Positions 10,320 through 20,641 of a stretch of 64,000 nucleotides of DNA are shown here, one piece after another. How positions within the stretch are numbered: the stretch's first letter is position 1; each line of letters begins with the position of its first letter. The translations under genes and the position numbers were made by a program. The notes under the pieces are model-generated. The model ran no database searches. It was not told the origin of the DNA and saw only the letters and a list, made by a program, of their open reading frames with translations. The DNA lies in the NCBI RefSeq assembly GCF_001641265.1, contig NW_020167537.1:434001-498000 (forward strand). The letters are read 5' to 3'. The DNA comes from Pseudogymnoascus destructans. Its lineage: Eukaryota > Ascomycota > Leotiomycetes > Thelebolales > Thelebolaceae.

Positions 10320-10907
10320 TACGGGCTACTTGGAAGCAGGTTGTGGAGTCGAGGAAGCGGGCAAGCCGAAGCCGGGCCCGGCTTCAGTTTGGAGGTGAGC
10401 TTTAGGCTACTGAGGCTCACGAGCTTCGGGCCCAGAAAGCTGAGCTTCAAGCCCAGAAGCTCGCAGCCAAAGAAGGCCAGGTAGCCTGCTAGGCTATAGA
10501 CCAGGCCCGGAGACAGCTCAACAGAGCTGGAATTGAGGCCCGGAAGGCAGAGCGCCTCCGGAAAAAGAGGGTAAAAGCTCTTCTTCGAGCTGGCAACCTA
10601 ATTCCTCCCGAGGATGAGGACCCAATTCTAGACCCAGAAGCTGCTGAGAGTGAGAGCGGGAGTGAGAGTGAGAGCGGGAGCGAGCGTGGGAGTGGGAGTG
10701 GTAGCCAAGTAATAATTTATTACAATGATTAAGTACCTTTACATATAAATTACTATGTAGTGGTACCTACATCCTATAAATTGCGAAAGCGCGCATTTCG
10801 CTTCCTCCCATTTCTCGTGCGCGCGGATCGCTTAATCCAACCTTTGAGCGAAGCGAAAAGTTTGGTCACTACGATTAGACCTAAGTCTTAATATCTTAAT
10901 GACTATA

Positions 10908-12767
10908 ACGTGCATGTATAATGAAAGTGCCAAACAAGCGAAAGTGCCAAAATCATGCGGTGACCAACCCCCCCAACTAAATGTTAAATTCCTCCACAAC
11001 AAAACATGCGCCATAAAAATGATGAAAGCAAATTAGTGCTAGCTATCCAAGCTATGCAAAGCGACCCAAATTTGCGCCTTCGAGTTGCAGCTAGGATCTA
11101 TTCCGTAGACCACCGCAAGCTACGTCACCGTTTACAAGGCGTACCTTCACGACGCGATATCCAAGCCAACTTACAGAAATTAAGTAACCTAGAGGAATCA
11201 GTTCTTGTTCAGTATATACTTGACTTAGCTGCTAAAGGGTTCCCTCCTCAGTTGTCTATTGTTGAAGATATGGCAAATCGACTACTTGCAACACGCGACG
11301 CGCCACACGTCGGGTCACGTTGGGCTTCAAACTTTGTTAAGCGCCATGTAGAGCTCCGGACACGCTTCCAGCGAAAATACGACTACCAGAGGGCTAAGTG
11401 CAAAGATCCAGAAGTCATTCGTGGCTGGTTTGAGCTTGTATGGAACACAATTCTAAAGTATGGCATCAACAATGCAGATATCTACAACTTTGATGAGACT
11501 GGGTTTATGATGGGCGTCATCTCAAGCGCAACGGTAGTAACGAGCTCAGATGGGCGGGCAAAGGCAAAAAAGGTGCAGCCTGGCAATCGGGAATGGGTTA
11601 CAGTAATCCAAGGCGTTAGTTCTCAAGGTTGGGCAGTGCCGCCATTTGTCATTGTGGCAGGTAAAAACCACCTTGCATCTTGGTATGAGAATAGCGGATT
11701 TCCAGCAGATTGGGTAATCGCTGTTACTGCAAATGGCTGGACTACAAACAAGAGAGGTATGGATTGGATTCAGCATTTTGAGAAGCACACAAAGCCCCAG
11801 AGTGTTGGTGGTTATCGCTTGTTAGTCCTTGATGGTCATGAGAGCCACCACTCAGACAAGTTTGAGGAGTACTGCAAAGAACACAACATTATTACGCTTT
11901 GTATGCCTGCTCACTCTTCCCATATACTCCAACCACTTGATGTTGGCTGTTTTGGCCTATTAAAGAGAGCTTACGGTCGGCAAATTGAAGATATGATGCG
12001 GGCTCATATTATTCACATTACTAAGGATGACTTCTTTCCTGCCTTCCACGCTGCATTTAACATTGCAATGACAGAAAGCAATATTCAGGGAGGGTTCCGA
12101 GGTGCTGGGCTTCTTCCATTTAGCCCTGAGAGTGTAATATCTACACTTGACCTTAGGTTTAAGACGCCAACACCTCCAACCTCTCGCCCAAACACCGCTC
12201 AACCATGGGTTTCTCAGACACCAAATAACCCAACTGAGGCTGTATCACAGTCTACTTTCATTAAAAACCGAATTGCGCATCATCAAAATAGCTCTCCAAC
12301 CTCAATCTATGCAGCTGTTGACCAGTTTACAAAGGGTGCATCGCAAATAATGCATCAATTAGCATTGTTAAAAGCAGAGAACCAAAACCTGCGACAGGCA
12401 AATGAAGTGCTAAGCAAGCGCCGGAGAGCTAAAAAAACACGACTACAGAAAGGAGGATCACTTAGTCAACAGGTAGCACAGGAGCTACAGGACGAGAGGG
12501 ACGTTGTGCAGCAAGTAGAGCAAGAAATAAGGGCAAGTAGTGGTCGGAAGCCAAGGGAAGAAACCCATGCACGTCGCTGTGGCAAGTGTGGTGAGACTGG
12601 ACACAATGCGCGCACTTGTCAGATTGTAATAGACAGGTCTGAGGAAGAGGACTCCGAGTAGTTTTAATTAATTTATATTGTTGTGGTGGATTTATCGCAA
12701 TTCTTATGGGGTAGTCGCGATATTTTGGCACTTTCGCTTGTTTGGCACTTTCGTTATACATGCACGT
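10908..12767 (+). mobile_element. intact pogo/Fot1-type DNA transposon, 1,860 bp
   Basis: Terminal inverted repeats of about 46 bp, starting ACGTGCATGTATAA, with one mismatch, flanked by TA on both sides (10906-10907, 12768-12769). Each repeat contains gaaagtgccaaa twice, starting 17 bp apart (10923 and 10940; mirrored at 12724 and 12741). One open transposase gene fills the inside. Ends, target duplication and gene are all intact, so it may still be mobile. Confidence 0.93.
11006..12661 (+). CDS. pogo/Fot1-type transposase with C-terminal zinc knuckle
   Basis: 551 aa, uninterrupted. Residues 1-120 form the N-terminal HTH/CENP-B-type DNA-binding region (VEDMANRLL, VGSRWASNFVKRH). The catalytic triad is Asp163 (NFDETGF), Asp276 (VLDGHESH) and Asp312 (LQPLDVGCF); the last two are spaced as DD35D, as in Fot1. 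The RGAGLLPFSPE motif follows. A coiled-coil, basic stretch precedes a CCHC zinc knuckle (Cys525, Cys528, His533, Cys538; CGKCGETGHNARTC) near the acidic C-terminus. It would cut and paste the element at TA. It is collinear with, but well diverged from, the 551-aa enzyme at 58119-59774. Confidence 0.93.
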   Translation: MRHKNDESKLVLAIQAMQSDPNLRLRVAARIYSVDHRKLRHRLQGVPSRRDIQANLQKLSNLEESVLVQYILDLAAKGFPPQLSIVEDMANRLLATRDAPHVGSRWASNFVKRHVELRTRFQRKYDYQRAKCKDPEVIRGWFELVWNTILKYGINNADIYNFDETGFMMGVISSATVVTSSDGRAKAKKVQPGNREWVTVIQGVSSQGWAVPPFVIVAGKNHLASWYENSGFPADWVIAVTANGWTTNKRGMDWIQHFEKHTKPQSVGGYRLLVLDGHESHHSDKFEEYCKEHNIITLCMPAHSSHILQPLDVGCFGLLKRAYGRQIEDMMRAHIIHITKDDFFPAFHAAFNIAMTESNIQGGFRGAGLLPFSPESVISTLDLRFKTPTPPTSRPNTAQPWVSQTPNNPTEAVSQSTFIKNRIAHHQNSSPTSIYAAVDQFTKGASQIMHQLALLKAENQNLRQANEVLSKRRRAKKTRLQKGGSLSQQVAQELQDERDVVQQVEQEIRASSGRKPREETHARRCGKCGETGHNARTCQIVIDRSEEEDSE

Positions 12768-13157
12768 TAAGCCTAATTGCTTTAAAATTCAAATAAGACA
12801 CTTTAGATCCTATAAAAGGCTAAATATACATTTTTATAGTTTACTACTAGAGTTGTTCAGATATTTAGTTACAGAATTCATGATTTTGGGTGTAAAATAG
12901 GGTGGGCAACTCGTACGATTAGGCAACTAGTAAGGCTACGTGAAATATGTGAATTACTGGCTACTAAATGCTATAGTGACGACTAAGCTACGTAAAGAGC
13001 GAATGTTCGTTAATTTCGTTATGGGAGCCACTTACATTCTATAGTGTAGCGGCTCCAAAACAAGGCAGACAGGGGCCAACAGTACTCTATCCATCTGCAC
13101 ACTAAACTCATATATACATTTCGTGTGCCAGACCTATCCTTCTGGTCAATACCCCGA
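12768..13157. other. intergenic, AT-rich, nothing recognised
   Basis: 390 bp between the transposon and the 3' end of egh1. It includes the 3' flank of egh1; no gene or repeat seen. Confidence 0.5.
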
Positions 13158-15493
13158 TCACATCACAGAACACTTAGACCCATAAACAGCCTGCTGGCAC
13201 TGGGAAAAATAGCCCATCTCCTCCTCGCCACCGCTCGGTCCCGCGCCCTGTATAATATTCCGCACGCCAACGACCTTCAGCCACTGCACACCCTCATTGT
13301 GCCACCACTTCAGCTTCTGCGTCATCCCACCATCCTCGTCGAAATGGCAGATACTCCACTTTCCTCCGCTCACCTCGACCACGCACTTATCGCTCGGGAA
13401 GTGGAATTCGGGCAGGAGAACTTCGGTTGGCTTATCGTCTGCCGTCGCACTGTCGGCAGAAAGGCGCATAGTGAAGGTGTAGTTCCGCAGGTCGAAGCCC
13501 GACTGAAGAAGCTTTCCGGCTGTGGCGATGGGGGAGGGTCGGACGTAGGCTTCTGCGGCGCGGTAGCCGGGCGCAGCAGTGAGTTCAGGGGCGTTTGAGG
13601 GAACGGAGGAAATTGATGGTGTCTTTAAGTTGTCTTTTAGGTTCCGGGAGTTGATATATGAGTCGCCGAGGGTAGCAGAGGATGCGTTAGCAATGGAGGT
13701 ATTGGAGGCGGAGACGGGGAGGGCGGATTGAGGGAGGAGACGGTCATCCAGGGAGAAGATGGAGAAATCTTCGCCGTTCCATTGGTCGCCGAGGGCATGT
13801 GTGTTCTAGGAGGTGTCAGTGAATTGTTAGGCGCAAAAATCCAAAGAGGGCTCACATTGCACATGTATACCCATAGGGTATAGCCAGCCATCATACTTCC
13901 CTCTATAGCGTAGTGATTCGCATCCAATGCACCCGACTGGCTCGAGTAGTCACCTGTTTTATACGCATACTTATCATCCATATCGTAAGGGATGCCGAAT
14001 TCGGTCATGACACATGGGTGATTGCCCATATTATCTAAACCCTCCTTCTTCATGGCTGACATTTGATCCCTGAAACAGTTGCGGATTGCTGTCTCGCCAA
14101 CTTTGATTGCAAAGGCTGGGCTAAGGTACCGGCCGCGGAGAATTCCCAAAACATCAACGTTCCAGAAGCGATTCCATTTCTTCGTCATCAACGTGATACC
14201 ATCATAGTAATGAGGAGCGTAAACCATTTTTGGGTCGTCATCCACAGTTCCCTTGATAGTTGGTGGGATTTCAAGAGTTGGTGGCTGGCAGAACAAAATG
14301 GAATCCCCGTGGATTGCTCGTATGGTGTCCCTATTCTTTCTGTAATAATCCATAAAATAGGTATTGGTAAAGCTCTCATAATTTCCAAGAACCTCTCCAG
14401 TTCGAGGATTCGTCTTGAAATAGTCCTTCTTGAGTAGGACGTCGAGTTTTGGATCCCAAACGCCGTGCTGTGCCCAAATACATTCCCCTAGTTTCCATCC
14501 AGGTTCCCGCTTCCAACCGTACCTAGAATCATCATAGTCGGCATCAAGCCACGCGGATTCCCCTTCTGGATCAACTAATGCTCGCCCGGATTTATATGGC
14601 CCCATTCCACCGATATCCCACAAATCAATCTCACATGCCCTTCCAGATCCCAACTGGATCGCTTGCCATGCGGTAGGCGATGTACCCTTCTGAAGCTTCT
14701 GCTCACTTGGTATGGCGGAGAGGTCATTAAATCCAATCAGCCCTCTACTAGGCTCATTCATACTTTCCCATCCTATGACAATATCATTTTCTAGGTCGCC
14801 GGCCTCATGGATCTTCTGTGCCAGGTGGCCCAGTGCACCACAGAAATGATTCTGTAGGTAGTCTTGAATATTGATGCCGTCAATAATACATTTGGGTGCA
14901 AAGTCCTTCCCGCCGAAGAAGAGGGTAAACATGACTTGGCAGGCCAACCTTGTATAGTTGGTTGACCAAATCATCTTTGGGAATTTCTCTGGTTCTGGAT
15001 ACATGCAGTGAACCAGGGCAGCTTCTGTGGCAACAAAAGCCTCTGGGTTTAAGCCGGCAGCGTATAACGTCCACATAGGCGCTCCAGAGCCCCCAGAAAA
15101 GCGAGACCAGACGTCCTGGTGGGGGTCCATAAAGATGTAGAATCCATATTCCCTTGCTGCTCGTAACACTGAGATGGTGTGCTGAATCCACTCTTCGTCG
15201 TATATGCCGGGCCCCGCGTGTTCTATTGCCTCCCAGGTAAAGACATATCTAATAGTATTGTAACCCCAGCGTTTCAAGCGGGAGAAGTGGATGTGTGCGT
15301 CTTCGAGCGGGAATGGGCGTTCATGAAATTCGACATTGTCCCCGTCGAAAAAGTCCGCTGATATATGGGATGGTTGCTCGGGTTTGCTTGGATATTTTGC
15401 ATCGCCAGCAAGGTTGATTCCGCGTATAGTTATTTGTCTGCCGTGGGAGTCCCGAAATTCACCATTCTCGACCGTAAGTCGTAGTTGCGACAT
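13158..15493 (-). CDS. egh1: glycoside hydrolase family 5, steryl/glucosylceramide beta-glucosidase (Egh1/EGCrP2-like)
   Basis: Two exons, 15493-13856 and 13805-13158, 761 aa; the intron (GTGAGC..CTAG) falls after YMCN and restores NTHALGDQWNGED. The length equals that of the yeast Egh1 family. The GH5 barrel starts at once (ITIRGINLAGD), with RYVFTWEAIEHAGPG, DPHQDVWSRFSGG, acid/base Glu247 in GWESMNEPSRG and nucleophile Glu498 in VMTEFGIPYD, then a C-terminal beta domain. In yeast and Cryptococcus such enzymes split ergosteryl glucoside or fungal glucosylceramide, keeping sterol glucoside low and vacuole function normal. No signal peptide is seen, so it is probably internal. An upstream in-frame ATG at 15520 exists; 15493 fits the family start better. 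Divergent from ski3. Confidence 0.88.
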
Positions 15494-16101
15494 GTCGTGA
15501 GTGGATGCGTGAAGCCGCAACTAGTATTCGAGTGGCGACAGTTTCCGAATATCCGATGCGCCTTTTCGTTATAGATAGATATTCAGGGAACTTCTCGACA
15601 GCATCAGAAGGCCGAGGTGTAAATTGGGCAGGTTTCTCTACTCAAATCGTTCGTGGGCCGCAGGATGTCATTAATGTACCCAAGAATGGTCAGGATTGGA
15701 TCGTTCTCTCCGTTAAGGCGATAAGGAGTCGAATCTATGACCCCAGGGAGCGTAGAATCTTTGTGTGTTATATAAATACTTCGAATATCAGGACAGGCGT
15801 AAGCTGTAGTCGTCAATGCTGTGCACAGTCATGATGGAAGCAAAAGCCAAGGAGTGACCCTGGCGGTAGGCTGAGACGCGCGTCTGATTGGTGGCTCGTA
15901 TAACCAGCAACCTTATGACTGAGCCATGGGTCAGAAATCCGGGGAAGAGATATTCCGGCGGTAATGCGGGACGAGGCTGTGAGATATGAATGAAGCTCAT
16001 AATACCCCCCACTCGCCAGAGCAACAAATATTGACGCAGTATTGGATACACAACAGTACGATTTGAACGTCGGACATGTCCCGAAGGTGAAATTTTTGAC
16101 A
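15494..16101. promoter_or_regulatory. shared promoter region of egh1 and ski3
   Basis: 608 bp between two divergent starts, so it must carry both promoters. A TATA-like tatataaatac lies at about 15770. No other element can be assigned. Confidence 0.45.
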
Positions 16102-19100
16102 ATGTCAACGAACAAGGCCGCGCTGAAATCCATCGGTTCAGCGATCCAGGCGCGCAATTACGATGACGCTGTTTCCCAAGCACAAAAGCTCCTAGCTAAC
16201 GACCCTCAACACTACCAAGGGTTCGTCACCGCCTTGTTCTTGTTATTTGCCGTGACTGTCTGGAAATACAAATTTTTGCTGTTGAGCAGCATATCTTTCA
16301 TTCGGCCCCAGTGGCTGTGGGTTTGTACCATATCTGACATCAAACAGGAACCTGTTCTTGGGCTTCGCATTCGACAAACTCCACAAGGTTGCGGAAGCAG
16401 AGCAGGCATATGACCGAGCGACGAAATCAAGGCCAGAAGACCCCCAAGCATGGCAAGGTCTTATAAAGCTATATGAGAATCAAAGTAGTGCAAAGGTTGA
16501 CGCGTACCAAAATGCCGCCATAAGATTGGCTACAATATATGTCGAATTGGACCACCGGTACAAGTGTCAAGCTGTCATCGATGCCTTTACAGCCTTTGCA
16601 AAGAATCAAGGCACTCGAAAACAGCATCTTAAATCACTGGAGGTACTCCTGCCCACTAGTCCCGTGTATGATTACCTTGAGGGAAGGATCCCCCATCCTT
16701 CATATACGTACCAAACAATCGCCCAAATTACCGAAGCCGATGAAAAGGAGCGTATGAACAAGGAAATAGGTGAACGGAGGACTCGACTAGGTGCCAAGAT
16801 AAACCAGGTCACTCTTGAAGTCCGACGTGAGATATTCAGTGAAAGCCCCCTCGAGGATATTTACAGCAAAATTGTCGATTGGTCAAATGACGACGATATC
16901 AGGCGGCAATATGAAGAAAAGCTCTTGCAACGCTGTTACGATGGGCTACTCGTTGCGCCAGTGGGCTCTAAAGAGTTAAAGCGAGCTAAGGTTCAGAAGC
17001 TAGCTGGTGATATGGTTATCATCAAGCACCCTTTCAAGCTAGCATGGGATATAAGTGTAGAGTGGCCGGATTATCCGACCTTAGTTGAGTGGGATGCTGG
17101 AATTCTTCGCGAATATTGCTCGTTTTTCCCTGGCAGTGGACTCGCAAAGGTCCTGAGCGGATATATGACGAGCGAAATATCGCCGTTTCCAGCTCCACCC
17201 GCGCAGAAGGACGAATTGGACAAAGACTCTGACGATAGCGAGGATGATGATGAAGGGGGCGCTCCTCTAGATCCGAGTGCCCCAATTGAATATCGGCTAC
17301 TGCTCATGACAGAGGGCATGTCTGGAGCTTCTGGCTCAATTCTTGCTCACCGTGTAATGGGAGAGTACTATGCATTCTTAGATGAACATGAGAGTGTGGT
17401 GGAGCTCATGCGTGCTGGCCTGAAACTCATTACTTCAGAAACTACTAAGTCTGGCCTGCCGTTTACCAACTCGACACAATATCTCAGGGCTCTGTTGGGT
17501 ACTGCATTAGTCTACTACCAGTCACCCAAGAACCACCCAGAAGCAAAGACAATTTTTGAGGACTTATTGAGACAGAACCCAACATCAACACCGACATTGA
17601 TTGGAGTAGGCCTCATCTATGAGGAAGACGAAGACTTTCCTTCTGCGATCGATTTCTTCGAGCGTGCGCTCCAGAGAGACCCAACTAATATTAGAATCCG
17701 AGCAGAGGCAGCATGGGTGAAAGCCTTGAATGGAGATTACGAAACTGGACGCGATGGGCTGGAGTCTGGTGTGGAAAAAATGGATGGTTCGGATTTACGA
17801 AGCCGCGAATTACGCGCAGAGACCCAATACCGCATTGGAATATGCATATGGAATTTGGACACATCCAAGGCAGCGCGGAAGGATAGGTCTGGGGCATATT
17901 CGTATTTTCTGGCTGCTCTTAAATCGAACATGAACTTCGCGCCAGCATATACGAGCCTTGGAATATTTTTTGCCGACTACGCAAAGGATAAGAAGCGAGC
18001 ACGGAAGTGTTTCCAGAAAGCCTTCGAATTATCATCTGCCGAAGTGGTTGCCGCTGAACGCCTGGCTAAAGCTTTTGCAGAGCAAGGTGACTGGGAGCTT
18101 GTCGAAGTAGTATCACAAAGAGTCGTCGATTCAGGAAAAGTAAAGCCAGCTCCTGGATCCAAGAAGCCTGGAATCAGTTGGCCATTTGCTGCACTGGGTG
18201 TTGCGGAACTCAATAAGCAAGACTACGCTAGAAGTGTTGCGTCGTTCCAAGCGGCGCTACGGATCTCACCTAAGGATTACCACTCCTGGGTTGGCCTGGG
18301 AGAGAGCTATCACAACTCGGGACGATACATCGCAGCAACAAAGGCGTTTACTCATGCTGAAACCTTTGAACAGGAAGTCGAGCAGCAAAATACTGGCGAC
18401 ACCTGGTTTGCTAAGTACATGCTGGCAAATGTTAAAAGGGAGCTGGGTTCTTACGATGATGCTATACAGCGGTATACAGAAGTTCTTGATCTGAAACCAG
18501 AAGAATTAGGAATCGAAATGGCTTTGATCCAAACCTACGTGGAAAATGCTTGGGATTGTATCGACAAGGGATTGTTTGGGAGATCCGCTAAGCTGGCCAC
18601 AGACGCAATTAATTTGGCACAAGCGCTCATTAGTCGGGGGTATGATGCTTTCAATATTTGGAAGTCCCTTGGTGATGCCTGTTCTATATTTTCCTGGGTA
18701 CAAGGCCGTCTACCGGACTTTCCTCACCTTGTGATCAAAGAAATCTTCCAGGCCGAAGACGCCGGGGAGAGCTCTACGTTGTTTGAAGACATCGACGGTG
18801 TGGGAAAGGATGTCGTCTTGGCCGATGGCTTGTTCCCTGATGACGAGCAGGCAGCAGTTAACCTTACACAGTGCCTGCAAGGCGCTTTGCTTTGCCATAA
18901 GCGAGCTATACAAGCTTCCGCAAGCGAAGTTCATGCCCAGGCTGTTGCATATTACAACCTGGGCTGGTCGGAATACCGAGCACACGTTTGTCTTCGTCCG
19001 AAAGCTAAGAAATCTACGAGGTACCTGAAAGCGGCAATCAGATGCTTCAAACGAGCCATCGAACTTGAGGCTAGCAACGCAGATTTCTGGAACTCTTTGG

Positions 19101-20473
19101 GCGTTGTCACAAGTGAGCTATCGCCTAGGGTCGCTCAGCATTCCTTTGTGAGGAGCTTGTTCTTGAATGAGAGAAGCGCCCAAGCCTGGACAAACCTAGG
19201 CACCTTGGCCTTGCTGCAGAATGACCACCAAGTTGCAAATGAGGCCTTCACTAGAGCGCAATCAACAGACCCTGAGTTCGGCCACGCATGGGTTGGACAA
19301 GGGCTCGTTGCTCTCCTATTTGGTGACCCCAAGGAGGCACGCCTTCTGTTCACCCATGCGATAGAAATATCCGATTCATCGTCTACTCTTACCAACCGCC
19401 AATATGCCCTCTCAACCTTTGACAGTCTCCTAGGCGCTTCTGCTCAAGCCAGTATCGAAGACCTTGTCCAGCCGATCTTCGCTCTAGCCCAGCTCCAGAG
19501 CCTCTCTCCAACTGAAATCCCCTACCAACATCTCGCAAGCTTGTTTCTCGAGCGAGTCAAAAATACCATGGCAGCTCTTTCCAACCTGGAAACTATTTCA
19601 ACTAATATCGAAGCTGATTACGAAGTGACTGAGTCCCCAGCGTCTCTCACCCGCTTTGCACTTGCTCGAGCAGACCTTGCCCGCGCACAGCTCACAGCGG
19701 GTGACTACACGTCGGCGATCGACAGCGGCGAGACATCCCTCCAGCTCAGCGAAGAAGACGCCGGAAACGAGCTCACACCTGATCAGCGCCAAAAGTGTAG
19801 ACTTTCGGCCCATCTCACAGTCGGGCTTGCGTACTATCATACCGACAATCCGACTGAGGCAGTCTCCTATATCGAGGCAGCTCTGGCCGAAGCAGCAGGG
19901 AATCCAGACACTATATGTCTTCTGGCCCAAGTACTATGGGCGACTGGCTCCAAAGTCTCCTGCGACAAGGCAACGGATAGCCTCTTCGACTCCATCGATG
20001 CCAACCCAGGCCACGTGCAGAGCTTGCTGCTTCTCGGCACCATCTCTCTATTAAACGAGGACACCGGGTCTGTCGCCGCCGTAATCGAGGACCTCCACAC
20101 TCTACGCACAAGCTCCAACATCACGGATGAACAGCAAGGAGCCGTAGGGGAACTTTTGCGGGCTTCCGCTGCTCTGGAAGAGGAGAATGCAGAGGCTGCG
20201 GTGTTGAGAGAGGTTCAGACGGACGTGTTTCTGTTCCCGAACCAGCCCCCCGGATGGACCAGAATGGCTGATTTTAGTGGAGATCCGTACGCGAGCGAGA
20301 TGGCTCTGCGGACTGCTGTTAAGTCCGCGCCGCCGCATGGTCTTGTGGAGACAACGGAACTGGGAAGAGCGTTTGCGGGTACAGGGAAGGTAGGGGATGC
20401 GCAGCGTGGGGTTATGTTTGCTCCGTGGAGGAGAGAAGGGTGGGATACACTGGCTGCCTTGGTAGAGCCATGA
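16102..20473 (+). CDS. ski3: Ski3, TPR scaffold of the Ski complex
   Basis: Two exons, 16102-16220 and 16348-20473, 1,414 aa. The intron has a GTTCGT donor and CAG acceptor and joins HYQG to NLFLGFAFDKLH. TPR motifs run almost end to end (for example residues 8-60, AEQAYDRATKSRPEDPQAWQ, AIDFFERALQRDPTN, SFQAALRISPKDYHSW, CFKRAIELEASNADFWNSLG, AFTRAQSTDPEFGHAW). An acidic loop (DSDDSEDDDEGG) lies at about residue 330. Ski3 with Ski2 and Ski8 feeds mRNA from stalled or decaying transcripts to the cytoplasmic exosome. Size and TPR spacing match filamentous-fungal Ski3. The start at 16102 (MSTNKAAL) was chosen over an upstream in-frame ATG at 16042 because TPR similarity begins there. Convergent with apl2. 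Confidence 0.9.
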
Positions 20474-20641
20474 TTGGGTATCAAGATAGACTAGACACTA
20501 TAACGAGATTTATGTATGGTCATGAAAATAGAAATTGAGACGAATGGTAGCATTGATTTCAAATCACTTTTTTATTTCATTTCTACGATACTGGACTATT
20601 GCTTCGCCTTAATACCTACCCTGAATGTGCGCCGGGTTAGA

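Larger units (their letters stand above)
7366..10732 (+). pseudogene. decayed pogo/Fot1-type transposase, interrupted by another element
   Basis: Plus-strand pieces: ELAHKIYTECQEYHFITTKP (about 7430), SICNMDETGFRVRILGGEKV (first catalytic Asp, about 7625), KVIPLVLVILGKIHMDSWYH, LLLLSDTGF, LLDSHVSHTSHDF (second Asp, about 7955), then a proline-rich segment to LQHWKNRVPEGFSSP and QIQELDL at 8475. The frame continues after the element at 8478-10319 with RATWKQVVESRKR (10322) and ends in an acidic/Ser tail at 10730-10732. The Asp motifs and C-terminal layout are those of pogo/Fot1 transposases. Frameshifts and stops are numerous. A 32-bp tandem duplication (7573-7636) sits just before DETGF. A related decayed copy starts at 60028. 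Confidence 0.75.

Noticed and set aside
15505..15834. Open frame in the egh1/ski3 interval
   Set aside because: It lies in the shared promoter, has no similarity to a known family and no splice support.
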